A stretch of DNA of 64,000 nt from Pseudacidovorax sp. NFM-22. GTDB lineage: Bacteria; Pseudomonadota; Gammaproteobacteria; Burkholderiales; Burkholderiaceae_C. The translations under genes were made by a program, and so were the position numbers. The DNA lies in the NCBI RefSeq assembly GCF_021401245.1, contig NZ_JACBFY010000007.1:62001-126000 (forward strand), given 5' to 3'. Below, piece by piece: positions 56,743-64,000 of the stretch. The notes under the pieces are model-generated. The model made no database searches and was not told the origin of the DNA. It saw only the letters and a program-made list of their open reading frames with translations. The number at the start of each line of letters is the position of its first letter. The stretch's first letter is position 1.

Positions 56743-57909
56743 ATGACCTTGTTCCACCGTACAGCCCTGGCCGACCAGATGGCGCGGCAGCTCCTGCGTC
56801 CGGGCCTGCTCGACCAGGGCCTGCGCTCCGGACTGTTCCTGTCGGGCCTGCGGCGGACCGGCAAGACCACCTTCCTGCGGCAGGACCTGATCCCGGCCTT
56901 GGAGGCGCTGGGCGCTATCGTCATCTATGTGGACCTGTGGACGGATACGCGGGCCAACCCGGCCACGCTCATCCATGCGGCCATCCAGCGCGCGCTGGCC
57001 GAGCTGCAGACGCCCGCCTCCGGCGTGCTCGCGCGCCTGAAACGGCTCAAGGGCCTCGATGTCGGCGCCGCCGGCTTCAAGTTCGGCTTCCAGCTGAACG
57101 AGGTGGGCGCCAAGGGCGGCGTGACGCTGGCCGACGCACTGACCGAGGTGGTCGACAAGGCCCGGACCGACGTGGTGCTGATCGTCGACGAGGTGCAGCA
57201 GGCGCTGGCCGGCGAAGACGGCGCGCAGATGCTGCTGGCCATCAAGGCGGCGCGCGACGCGATCAATCCACGGCCCGGCACGCCCGGTCACTTCATCTTC
57301 ATCGGCACCGGCTCGCACCGTGCGCAGGTGGTGGGCATGACGCTGCAGGGCCGGCATGCCTTCGCCGGCGCGACCTCGGTCGACTACCCGACGCTGGACG
57401 GCGACTACGTGGCCCATGTGCTGGACGGCATCGCCCTGGAAGGCGCCCGCGTCCAGCCCAGCCTGGCCGTGGCCATCGAGGCCTTCGACACGCTGGGCCG
57501 GCGCCCGGAAGAGTTGATCCGCGCTCTGCGCCAGCTGCAGCAGGCCGACCCGGCCGAGGCCGACCGCTTCCTGCCCGTCATTGCCGCCACGCTCAAGACG
57601 GCGGCCGCCGATGTGGAGCTGCGCAAGGTGGAAGACCTGGGCACCCTCGCCGGTGCCGTGTTCGACCGCGTTGCGCAGGCCGAGGGCGACGCCACCGGCC
57701 TGTTCGGCGCGCAGGCCCTGGCCGACTACACCGCGCAACTGGCCCGCGACGTGACGGCCGACCAGGTGCAGCGCGTGGCCGACGAACTGCGCGACGCCAA
57801 CCTCATCATCCGCAAGGGCCACGGCATCTACGCCGTGACCGATCCCTTCGTGCAGACGGCCTGGCGCGAGCGCAAGGCGCTGGGCGCAGGGGGAGCTCCG
57901 GCTCGCTGA
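56743..57909 (+). CDS. AAA/STAND-like P-loop ATPase
   Basis: 388 residues. Walker A LSGLRRTGKTTF (about 33-44) and Walker B VVLIVDEVQQAL; a C-terminal winged-helix-like region ends in LRDANLIIRKGHGIYAVTDP. The plan resembles archaeal/bacterial ATPases of the AAA-16/ATPase-domain type with a DNA- or protein-binding tail. No nuclease or toxin partner adjoins. Own promoter upstream; a GGDEF gene starts 12 bp after its stop. Function unknown. Confidence 0.8.
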   Translation: MTLFHRTALADQMARQLLRPGLLDQGLRSGLFLSGLRRTGKTTFLRQDLIPALEALGAIVIYVDLWTDTRANPATLIHAAIQRALAELQTPASGVLARLKRLKGLDVGAAGFKFGFQLNEVGAKGGVTLADALTEVVDKARTDVVLIVDEVQQALAGEDGAQMLLAIKAARDAINPRPGTPGHFIFIGTGSHRAQVVGMTLQGRHAFAGATSVDYPTLDGDYVAHVLDGIALEGARVQPSLAVAIEAFDTLGRRPEELIRALRQLQQADPAEADRFLPVIAATLKTAAADVELRKVEDLGTLAGAVFDRVAQAEGDATGLFGAQALADYTAQLARDVTADQVQRVADELRDANLIIRKGHGIYAVTDPFVQTAWRERKALGAGGAPAR

Positions 57910-57921
57910 CCCACGAGGGCC

Positions 57922-59037
57922 ATGCCGGCCTCATCCTTTCCCACGCCCGAACGGCCGCTGCCGTTGCCCTACGAGAAGCCGATGCTCCAGCGCGCCGCCT
58001 CCGCCGCCGATCAAGAAAAAATCTACCGGGACCACACCCGCCAGCGTCTGCAACTCACGGCGATCGAAATGGGCCTGACCGCCGTGGCCGGCTCGGTGGC
58101 GGCGCTGCTGGCGCGGCTGCTGATCCCGATGCCGGAATATGTGGGGCTGCGGGTACTGCTGCTGCCGCTGACCGCGCTGTTCGCCTTCCTCATCGCGCGC
58201 GCCCCCTCGGTCCAGGCCTACGGCCTGGCCTGCATGGCGACCATTGCCACGGTGAGTTTCAACAGCTATCTGGGCGCGCTCGGCACCGACCGGCCGCTCA
58301 TGTACTTCCTTCCCGCGGCGATCATCATCGCCGTCACCACCAGCTTCTTCTGGATCACGTTGGCGCAGTGGGTCGGCGGTTCGCTGGCCTGCTATGCCTT
58401 CTTCCTGCCTTTCGTGTTCGACCCCACGGCCAACCGGACCGACACCGTCTTCACGTTGCTCTATGCGGGCATCGCCCTCGCCACGGGCTTTGTCACCCAC
58501 CGCCGCATCCAGGACTACCAGCGCCGCGCCTTCGACCAGGAATGCCGGCTCGCGGAACTCAGCGCCACGGACGCCCTCACGGGCGCCCGCAGCCGGGCAG
58601 AGTTCCTGCACCAGGCGGAACAGGCGGCCGGCCTGGCGCGCGAGACTGGGGCGCCGCTTGCCCTGCTGTACCTGGACATCGACCATTTCAAGCGGCTCAA
58701 CGACAGCCACGGCCACGCGGCCGGGGACGCGGTGCTGCGAGGCATGGCCGGGGCGCTGAGGCAGGCCCTGCCGCAGCATGACGTGCTGGGCAGGCTCGGC
58801 GGGGAAGAGTTCTGCGTGCTGCTCCCGGGCCAGGAGCAAGCCCAGGCCGTGGCGGTGGCCGAGCGCCTGCGTCTGCTGCTCGCGCAGGTGCCGCGGCCCG
58901 ATGAACGCCTGACCGTCTCTGTCGGCATCGCCGTGCTGCGGGCAGACGAATCCGTCATGCACACCCTGCATCGGGCCGATCTGGCGATGCTGAAGGCCAA
59001 GCAGTCCGGCCGCGACCGGGTATGCACGGCCGACTGA
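57922..59037 (+). CDS. Membrane diguanylate cyclase (GGDEF)
   Basis: 371 residues from the ATG at 57922 (ATG at 57979 is an alternative). About six membrane helices at ~55-195, resembling MASE-type input domains. The GGDEF domain has DALTGARSRAEF, YLDIDHFKRLNDSHGH and the active site GGEEF, so it should make c-di-GMP. The inhibitory RxxD site upstream of GGEEF is absent (PQHD at that place). Its last 83 bp overlap the end of the convergent ankyrin gene. Confidence 0.92.
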   Translation: MPASSFPTPERPLPLPYEKPMLQRAASAADQEKIYRDHTRQRLQLTAIEMGLTAVAGSVAALLARLLIPMPEYVGLRVLLLPLTALFAFLIARAPSVQAYGLACMATIATVSFNSYLGALGTDRPLMYFLPAAIIIAVTTSFFWITLAQWVGGSLACYAFFLPFVFDPTANRTDTVFTLLYAGIALATGFVTHRRIQDYQRRAFDQECRLAELSATDALTGARSRAEFLHQAEQAAGLARETGAPLALLYLDIDHFKRLNDSHGHAAGDAVLRGMAGALRQALPQHDVLGRLGGEEFCVLLPGQEQAQAVAVAERLRLLLAQVPRPDERLTVSVGIAVLRADESVMHTLHRADLAMLKAKQSGRDRVCTAD

Positions 59038-60700
59038 GGTGAAGCGCCTCCGTGCCCAGCAGCACGGCCCGCACCTCGTCCGCGAACAGATAACGGCGGC
59101 CATCGATCAGCACCGCGTCCGACCCGTCCGGGTCGGGCAGGGCGGCCGGCATGCCGTGGTCCCGCAGCGCCTGGGCGCAGCCAGCCCAGTCGCCCTCGCC
59201 TGACGGCGTGTTGAGCGAGGCCCAGGACAGCGTGCCCCGCACGTCGTCGCCGAAGCCATGCGGGGCCCGCCAGTCGGCGCCGTTCTCCAGCAGCAGCCGC
59301 GCAAGCGCCGCGTCGCCGCGGAACACGGCCTGGTTCAGGGCCGAGCCGTCGATGTCGCCGCCGCGAACTTCCAGCGGCCAGCCACAGGCCACCATGGCAC
59401 GCACGGCGGCGTCGCAGCCATCGGCCGCCAGTTCCGGCAGCAGGCGCCGCTGCGCGTCGTCCAACCGGGCGAGCACATCGGGCTCGGCACGCTGGAGGGC
59501 AAGCGCGGACGGCGTGTCGCCACGGGCGCATGCGGCCACGAAGGCCTCGACCGTGTCGAGGTCGTCGCCGCCTGGACGCCCCGACGCGGCCAATGCCGGC
59601 AGCGCGGCGATCTCCGGCAGGCCGAAGCGCAGCGCGAGGACGCGGGCCGTCACACCGTCGGGCGTGCGCACATCGGTGCGCGCGCCGGCGTCGATCAGCG
59701 CCTGGACATGCGCCACCGAACGGCGCCGCCGGATCGCCCACAGCAGCGGCGTGCCCCATTCCGAGGTCGGCGGACCGGCCGGCGGCTCGTCCGGATCGCC
59801 ACCATGCGCCAGCAGCAGTTGCAGGGCCTGCGGATCGTCGAAGTCGAGCGCGCGGTAGATGGCGTTGGTGCCCGCAATCGTGGCGCCGGCCTCCAGCAGC
59901 AGGCGGGCGCAGGCGGGGGTGCCGAGCGCGTGGTAGAGCGATTCGCCATCGTCCGGCCGGGCGCCCGCATCGAGCAGCTGCTTCGTCATGGCCGCGTCGC
60001 CCGCCTGGCCCGCTGCGCCGTACAGCGCCGACACGCGCAAGGACTCGTCCGGCGCGTCCAGCGAGGCGGGCGTCCACCGGCTGCCGATGGACTGGTTGGG
60101 CGAGGCGCCGCCGGCCAGCAGTTCTGCCACACAGGCCCGCAGGCCCTCCGCGAAACCGGGCACGCGCGCCAGGCCGGAATGGGTGACCGCCACCAGCGGC
60201 GGCAGCCGCAACGGGCCGCCGGGCCGGTGGACCCAGGACGGATCGCGTTGCATGGCGGCCCGCAGCGTCGCCTCGTCGCCGATGGCGCAAGCCAGCCAGG
60301 GATCGGCGCCGGCCACGAGCGCAGGATGTTCCGCCAGCAGCCGCGCCGCCACCGCGGGCCGGCTGGCGCCGTTGCCGCCGGCCACATCGCCGGCATAGAC
60401 CAGCCGCAGCCAGTGCAGCAGCGCCGCCTGCGGATCGTCGAGGAGCGCTCGCCGCGCCTCGACGAAGCGCAGCAGATCCGCCCAGTTGGCGAAGCCGTGC
60501 TCGCGTGCGATGCAGGACTGCGCATCGTGCAGCCGCAGCGACTGTGCCGTGAGGGCGGCATCGTCCCGGCCGCGCGCGGCGGGCAATGCCGACCGGAAGC
60601 GCTGCATCGCCGCGGGCGCGCCGCGCCGGTAGTCGGCCAGCAGGGACTTGGCCTGCTTCTTCAGATGCCCGATGTCGGGCCGGGGAGGGAGGGATTGCAT
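58955..60700 (-). CDS. Ankyrin-repeat protein
   Basis: 581 residues from the ATG at 60700 (MQSLPPRPDIGHLKKQAKSL); an in-frame extension to 60838 looks non-conserved. The N-terminal ~100 residues form a helical module common in this family. Several ankyrin-like repeats follow, for example TKQLLDAGARPDDGESLYHA, ALQLLLAHGGDPDEP, HVQALIDAGARTDVRTPDG and ALARLLLENGADWRAPHG. No signal peptide. Probably a cytoplasmic protein-binding scaffold; partner unknown. The C-terminal tail is antisense to the end of the GGDEF gene. Confidence 0.88.
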   Translation of the reverse strand: MQSLPPRPDIGHLKKQAKSLLADYRRGAPAAMQRFRSALPAARGRDDAALTAQSLRLHDAQSCIAREHGFANWADLLRFVEARRALLDDPQAALLHWLRLVYAGDVAGGNGASRPAVAARLLAEHPALVAGADPWLACAIGDEATLRAAMQRDPSWVHRPGGPLRLPPLVAVTHSGLARVPGFAEGLRACVAELLAGGASPNQSIGSRWTPASLDAPDESLRVSALYGAAGQAGDAAMTKQLLDAGARPDDGESLYHALGTPACARLLLEAGATIAGTNAIYRALDFDDPQALQLLLAHGGDPDEPPAGPPTSEWGTPLLWAIRRRRSVAHVQALIDAGARTDVRTPDGVTARVLALRFGLPEIAALPALAASGRPGGDDLDTVEAFVAACARGDTPSALALQRAEPDVLARLDDAQRRLLPELAADGCDAAVRAMVACGWPLEVRGGDIDGSALNQAVFRGDAALARLLLENGADWRAPHGFGDDVRGTLSWASLNTPSGEGDWAGCAQALRDHGMPAALPDPDGSDAVLIDGRRYLFADEVRAVLLGTEALHLSRPCIPGRGRTAWPSASPDRPDAGCA

Positions 60701-60891
60701 GGACACCTCTGTGCATCGAACGCCGATGGCCCGCAAGACCGGCTGCACCCAAGGTGGTGAGGAGGCGGCATCGCGATGGATGCCGCAAGACAGGCAAGTG
60801 GGTTCAACCCTTCCCGCGGACCCGGAGGCGTCTTGCACGCGGGCCGGATCATAAAGGGCGGGCCGGTGCCGGCCCGCCGCCGCCCTGTCCC

Positions 60892-61707
60892 TCAGACCAT
60901 CGCGAAGCCGCCCGAGGCGCCGATGGTCTGCCCGGTGATGAACAGCGCCCGGTCCGAGGCCAGGAAGGCCACCAGACCCGACACGTCGTCCGGCCGCGAC
61001 AGCCGGCCCACGCCCTTGGAGATGGGGTAGATGCCCAGCATCTTGGCCAGCAGCTCGTTGTTCTGCGGCGTGGCGTCCACATGCAGCGGGCCGTCCTTGA
61101 TGCCCTCGTGCGACACGGCGCCCAGCGCGATGGAGTTGACGGTCACCGCATGGCGGCCATGCTCCTTGGCCAGGGCCTTGGCAAAGCCGGCGATGGCGGC
61201 CTTGGCGCCGGAGTAGACGGCCATGTTGGCCTCGCCGATGCGGCCGGCCTCGGAAATGATGTTGACGATGCGGCCGCCCTTGCGCGCCACCATGCCGGGC
61301 AGCACCGCGTGGCAGCAGTGCAGCGTGCCGTACACGTTGAGGTTGACGATCTTGGCCCAGTCCTCCACCGGCATGTCGATGAAGGCCGGCGTGCGCCCAC
61401 CCTTCTCGCGGCGCTCGGGAATGATGCCGGCGTTGTTGACCAGGATCTCCACCGGCGCATCGAAGTGGCTCGCGGCCTGGTCCACCATGGCCCGCACCTG
61501 CTCGGCCTGCGTGATGTCGGCCGGTGCGGCCATCGCCTCGCCGCCCTGCGCACGGATCTCGGCCGTCACCGCTTCGGCACGCGGCGCGAACAGGTCGTTG
61601 ACCACCACCCGCGCACCCTCGCGCGCCAGCTCGATGCAGATCTGACGGCCCACGCCCTGGCCGCCCCCGGTGACGAGCGCGACGCGGCGCTCCAGATTGA
61701 GTTTCAT
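60892..61707 (-). CDS. Short-chain dehydrogenase/reductase
   Basis: 271 residues. NAD(P) motif TGGGQGVGRQI, NNAG motif, catalytic Ser (NIISEAG) and YSGAK (Tyr and Lys). The loop VNDLFAPRAEAV after the second strand has Asp, favouring NAD. Probably oxidises a 3-hydroxyacyl-CoA in the same operon as the crotonase and thiolase-like genes. The C-terminus GQTIGASGGFAMV is typical of the FabG/HSD-like subfamily. The 191-bp gap to the ankyrin gene shows no other feature. Confidence 0.92.
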   Translation of the reverse strand: MKLNLERRVALVTGGGQGVGRQICIELAREGARVVVNDLFAPRAEAVTAEIRAQGGEAMAAPADITQAEQVRAMVDQAASHFDAPVEILVNNAGIIPERREKGGRTPAFIDMPVEDWAKIVNLNVYGTLHCCHAVLPGMVARKGGRIVNIISEAGRIGEANMAVYSGAKAAIAGFAKALAKEHGRHAVTVNSIALGAVSHEGIKDGPLHVDATPQNNELLAKMLGIYPISKGVGRLSRPDDVSGLVAFLASDRALFITGQTIGASGGFAMV

Positions 61708-61747
61708 GGTGTTTCCTTGTGAATGATGGGAATGGAGAGGCCGCGCT

Positions 61748-62569
61748 TCAGCGGCCCTTGAAGACAGGCGCCCGCTTCTCGACGAAGGCGCGCATGCCTT
61801 CCTTGCGGTCCTCGCTGTCGATCAGCATGGCGGCGGCGTAGCGTTCGTATTCGAGGCCGCTGTCCAGGTCGGTCTGCATGCCGCGGTTGACCGCACGCTT
61901 GATGAGGCGGATGGACAGCGGCGGCATCGCGGCCACGGTGCCGGCCAGCTTCATGGCCTCGGTCATCAGCTCGGCGCCGGGGCAGACCTGCGTGACGATG
62001 CCCATCTGCAGGGCCTGGGCCGCGTCGATCTGGGCGGCGGTGAACATCAGGTATTTGGCGCGCGCCTCGCCGATCAGCCGCGGCAGCCGCTGCGTGCCGC
62101 CGGCCGCGGGCAGGGCGCCGATGCGCGCTTCGGGCAGGCCGAACTTCGCATGGTCGGCCGCGATCCGCAGGTCGCAGCACAGCGCGATCTCCAGGCCGCC
62201 GCCCAGGGCGACGCCGTTGATGGCGGCGATCACCGGCTTCTCGAATTCCTCGATGTCGCGCAGCAGGTCGTGCGTGGCCTTCTGCGCGACGAAGAAGTCG
62301 TTGGCGGAGATCTGGTGATCGGCGCGCTCCTTGATGTCGGCGCCGGCGCAGAAGGCGCGGTCACCCGCACCGGTCAGCACGACGGCGCGCACACGCTCGT
62401 CGGCCCGCGCCAGCTGCAGGAAGGCCTGCGCCAGGTCGGGCTTCATCGTGCTGCCGATGGTGTTCATGCGCTCGGGGCGGTTGAGGGTGATCACGGCGAC
62501 CTGGCCCTGCACTGCATAGGTGAGGGTGCCGAGGTCGACGTGGTCGGGGGCCGTGGCGTAGTTGGTCAT
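61748..62569 (-). CDS. Enoyl-CoA hydratase
   Basis: 273 residues. Oxyanion hole FCAGADIKERA and ALGGGLEIALCCD; both catalytic Glu residues of true hydratases are kept (GGGLE and LPEARIG). Adds water to an enoyl-CoA. It sits between the SDR gene (40 bp) and the thiolase-like gene (14 bp) and is likely the middle step of a side-chain beta-oxidation. Confidence 0.92.
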   Translation of the reverse strand: MTNYATAPDHVDLGTLTYAVQGQVAVITLNRPERMNTIGSTMKPDLAQAFLQLARADERVRAVVLTGAGDRAFCAGADIKERADHQISANDFFVAQKATHDLLRDIEEFEKPVIAAINGVALGGGLEIALCCDLRIAADHAKFGLPEARIGALPAAGGTQRLPRLIGEARAKYLMFTAAQIDAAQALQMGIVTQVCPGAELMTEAMKLAGTVAAMPPLSIRLIKRAVNRGMQTDLDSGLEYERYAAAMLIDSEDRKEGMRAFVEKRAPVFKGR

Positions 62570-62583
62570 GCGGCGGTCCTCCT

Positions 62584-63738
62584 TCAGGCGTCCGGGGCGG
62601 ACAGAACATGGGCGATGGCCACCGAGCCCAGCCCGATCATGTGGGCCATGGCCCAGCGCGAATGGCTGTGCTGGCGCTCGCCGGCCTCGCCGCGCAGCTG
62701 TCGGGTCAGCTCGGCGATCTGGCCGATGCCGGTCGGCCCCAGCGGATGGCCCATGCCGATCAGGCCGCCCGAGGCATTGATGGCGCAGCGCCCGCCGATG
62801 CGCGAGTCGCCGCGCATCAGGAAGCTTGCGCCCTCACCGGGCGGGCACACGCCGATGGCCTCGCTGTAGAGCAGCTCTTCCACCGAGAAGGCGTCGTGCA
62901 GTTCGAGCAGGTCCAGCGTCTGGGCCGATATGGCCGCCTGCTCCAGCGCCGACTGCGCGCTGCTGCGCACCAGGTCGACCGCGGCCTGGCCGTAGGCGGT
63001 CTCGGGCGTCTCGCTGCAGGCGGTGGAGGCCCGCACGCGCACGCAGCGCTTGGGGTCCAGGCCAAGCCGGCGCAGGGCACGGCCCGAGACCACGATGGCC
63101 GCCGCCGCGCCTTCGCCGCGCGGGCAGCACTGCTGCACCGTCAGGTCGCCGGCCACGCGCGGCGAAGCCAGCACCTGTTCCAGCGTGCGCGGCTTGCGGT
63201 ACTGCGCATAGGGGTTGCGCGAGGCGTTGCCATGGTTCTTGACCGCCACCTGCGCCATCGCGGTCGCGTCGGCATTGCGCTCGCGCAGGTAGGTGCGGGC
63301 CATCATGGCGAACTTGACCGGCGGCACGTTGGCGGTGTCGCTCAGGTGCGCCAGGCCGTCCTTGTCGGCGGCGCGGCGGCCGTCGCCGTGCTTGTCCACG
63401 CCCACGGCCAGCACCACGTCGCTGACGCCACGCGCCACTTCCAGGCAGGCCTGCCGGAAGGCGAAGGAGCCCGAGGCCGAGGCGTTCTCGACCTGGGTGA
63501 CGGCCAGGCCGGTCGAGCCCAGGTGGCGCAGCATCACCCGGCCGGCCGCCATGCCGATGGAGGTGGTGCCGATGTAGGCGCTGTTCACCTGCGGCCAGGT
63601 CAGGCCCGCGTCGGCCAGGGCCTGGCGCACCGCGGTCAGGCCCAGGTGGGTGTAGGGCGTCTCGGTGGGGAACTGGTAGGCATGCATGCCGATGCCGGCC
63701 ACGTACACGCCCTCGTTGTCGTCGATCCAGTGGCTCAT
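62584..63738 (-). CDS. SCP2-type thiolase-fold protein (Ltp2-like aldolase candidate)
   Basis: 384 residues. Thiolase-superfamily fold of the lipid-transfer/SCP-x branch: ELHDAFSVEELLYSEAIG and GGLIGMGHPLGPTGIGQIAE with the HP dipeptide. The position of the nucleophilic Cys (usual ENACASG) is Ser87 (ENASASG), and the second catalytic Cys is not found, so thiolysis is unlikely. Genes of this kind paired with DUF35 proteins encode retro-aldolases in steroid side-chain degradation (Ltp2/ChsH2 type). The DUF35 partner overlaps by 4 bp here. Confidence 0.85.
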   Translation of the reverse strand: MSHWIDDNEGVYVAGIGMHAYQFPTETPYTHLGLTAVRQALADAGLTWPQVNSAYIGTTSIGMAAGRVMLRHLGSTGLAVTQVENASASGSFAFRQACLEVARGVSDVVLAVGVDKHGDGRRAADKDGLAHLSDTANVPPVKFAMMARTYLRERNADATAMAQVAVKNHGNASRNPYAQYRKPRTLEQVLASPRVAGDLTVQQCCPRGEGAAAAIVVSGRALRRLGLDPKRCVRVRASTACSETPETAYGQAAVDLVRSSAQSALEQAAISAQTLDLLELHDAFSVEELLYSEAIGVCPPGEGASFLMRGDSRIGGRCAINASGGLIGMGHPLGPTGIGQIAELTRQLRGEAGERQHSHSRWAMAHMIGLGSVAIAHVLSAPDA

Positions 63739-64000
63739 CGCTGCGCCTCCGCGGCCGGCACGAAGCGGCAGTCGAACACCTCGCCCGCGGGCAGGGGATG
63801 GGCCACGGCGCGCAGGGGCATGCCCACGCGCAGTTGCGACTCGTCGGTGGTGGCCATCACGCCTTCCTCGATGGGGCCGTCCTCGCCCAGACGGATGTCG
63901 GCGGCGATGCGCGGCACCTCCATGCCGGGCAGCAGGGGCACATGCAGGGTCACGAACTCCAGCAGCGTGCCGCTGCCGGGGCGCGTGATGCGCTCGGCGT
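63735..64000 (-). CDS. DUF35 OB-fold protein, C-terminal part (cut by window edge)
   Basis: The C-terminal ~87 residues are inside the window; the frame stays open to the right edge, so the N-terminal zinc ribbon would lie outside. The visible part has the OB-fold pattern (GTLLEFVTLHVPLLP, MEVPRIAADIRLGEDG, VGMPLRAVAHPLPAGEVFDC). Such proteins bind acyl-CoA and complex with thiolase-fold enzymes; the stop overlaps the thiolase-like start by 4 bp. Confidence 0.82.
   Translation of the reverse strand, partial: AERITRPGSGTLLEFVTLHVPLLPGMEVPRIAADIRLGEDGPIEEGVMATTDESQLRVGMPLRAVAHPLPAGEVFDCRFVPAAEAQR

Noticed and set aside
60701-60838. Longer N-terminus for the ankyrin protein
   Set aside because: The added residues are Cys/Ser/Pro-rich without pattern; the start at 60700 opens a typical helical module after a GGAGGGAGGG purine stretch.

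Overview
The window is about 64 kb of very GC-rich (roughly 70%) DNA with dense operons, several orphan Bug/TctC-type solute-binding proteins, and a hydrogenase locus whose gene order follows the Ralstonia eutropha membrane-bound hydrogenase (MBH) operon. This points to a betaproteobacterium of the Burkholderiales, most likely a Comamonadaceae-type organism (inference; no rRNA or tRNA gene is present). I saw no CRISPR array, prophage, insertion sequence or RNA gene.

Region 1 (1-8.0 kb): start of an MFS transporter with an in-frame hexanucleotide repeat; two linked proteins of unknown function (one secreted, with an internal repeat); an NtrC-type two-component system (sensor kinase plus sigma-54 activator) transcribed toward them; a membrane glycosyltransferase; and a DUF3422 protein. 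A near-consensus sigma-54 promoter and three GGACAGC half-sites lie between the activator gene and the secreted-protein gene, so this looks like a self-contained undescribed signalling unit.

Region 2 (8.0-27.5 kb): a complete uptake [NiFe]-hydrogenase locus, all on the + strand: hupS hupL hupE hupC, a HigA-like HTH gene, hupD F G H I J K, hypA B F C D E, hoxA, hupU hupV (H2 sensor) and hupT/hoxJ. The small subunit has the six-cysteine proximal-cluster pattern of O2-tolerant group 1d enzymes. A sigma-54 promoter precedes hupS, matching HoxA as an NtrC-family activator. The flow is: H2 sensed by HupUV, relayed through HupT/HoxJ to HoxA, then to the sigma-54 promoter and hupSL. The hyp and hup accessory proteins build and proteolytically mature the enzyme, and HupC passes electrons to quinone.

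Region 3 (27.5-37.1 kb): alpha/beta hydrolase, Bug protein, a LysR-type regulator with two HTH domains, an OmpR/EnvZ-type two-component system divergent from a hydrolase-ACP-ketosynthase operon (with three 11-bp-phased repeats between them), and a HipA-type kinase toxin followed by its XRE partner.

Region 4 (37.1-50.5 kb): catabolic operons. A LysR gene is divergent from a Bug / enolase-superfamily / Bug / crotonase / acyl-CoA dehydrogenase / CoA-transferase / GST operon. A leftward operon carries a carboxymuconolactone-decarboxylase-like protein, a LigI-like amidohydrolase, a hydroxyacid dehydrogenase, a Bug protein and a class I fumarase/tartrate-dehydratase pair.

Region 5 (50.5-64 kb): a lipoprotein hydrolase-fold protein lacking its nucleophile; a polar amino-acid-type ABC operon containing a class IV aminotransferase-fold protein without the expected catalytic Lys and Glu, ended by its GntR/FCD regulator; an ATPase, a GGDEF protein and an ankyrin protein; and a CoA-dependent catabolic cluster (SDR, crotonase, Cys-less SCP2-type thiolase, DUF35 partner) running off the right end.
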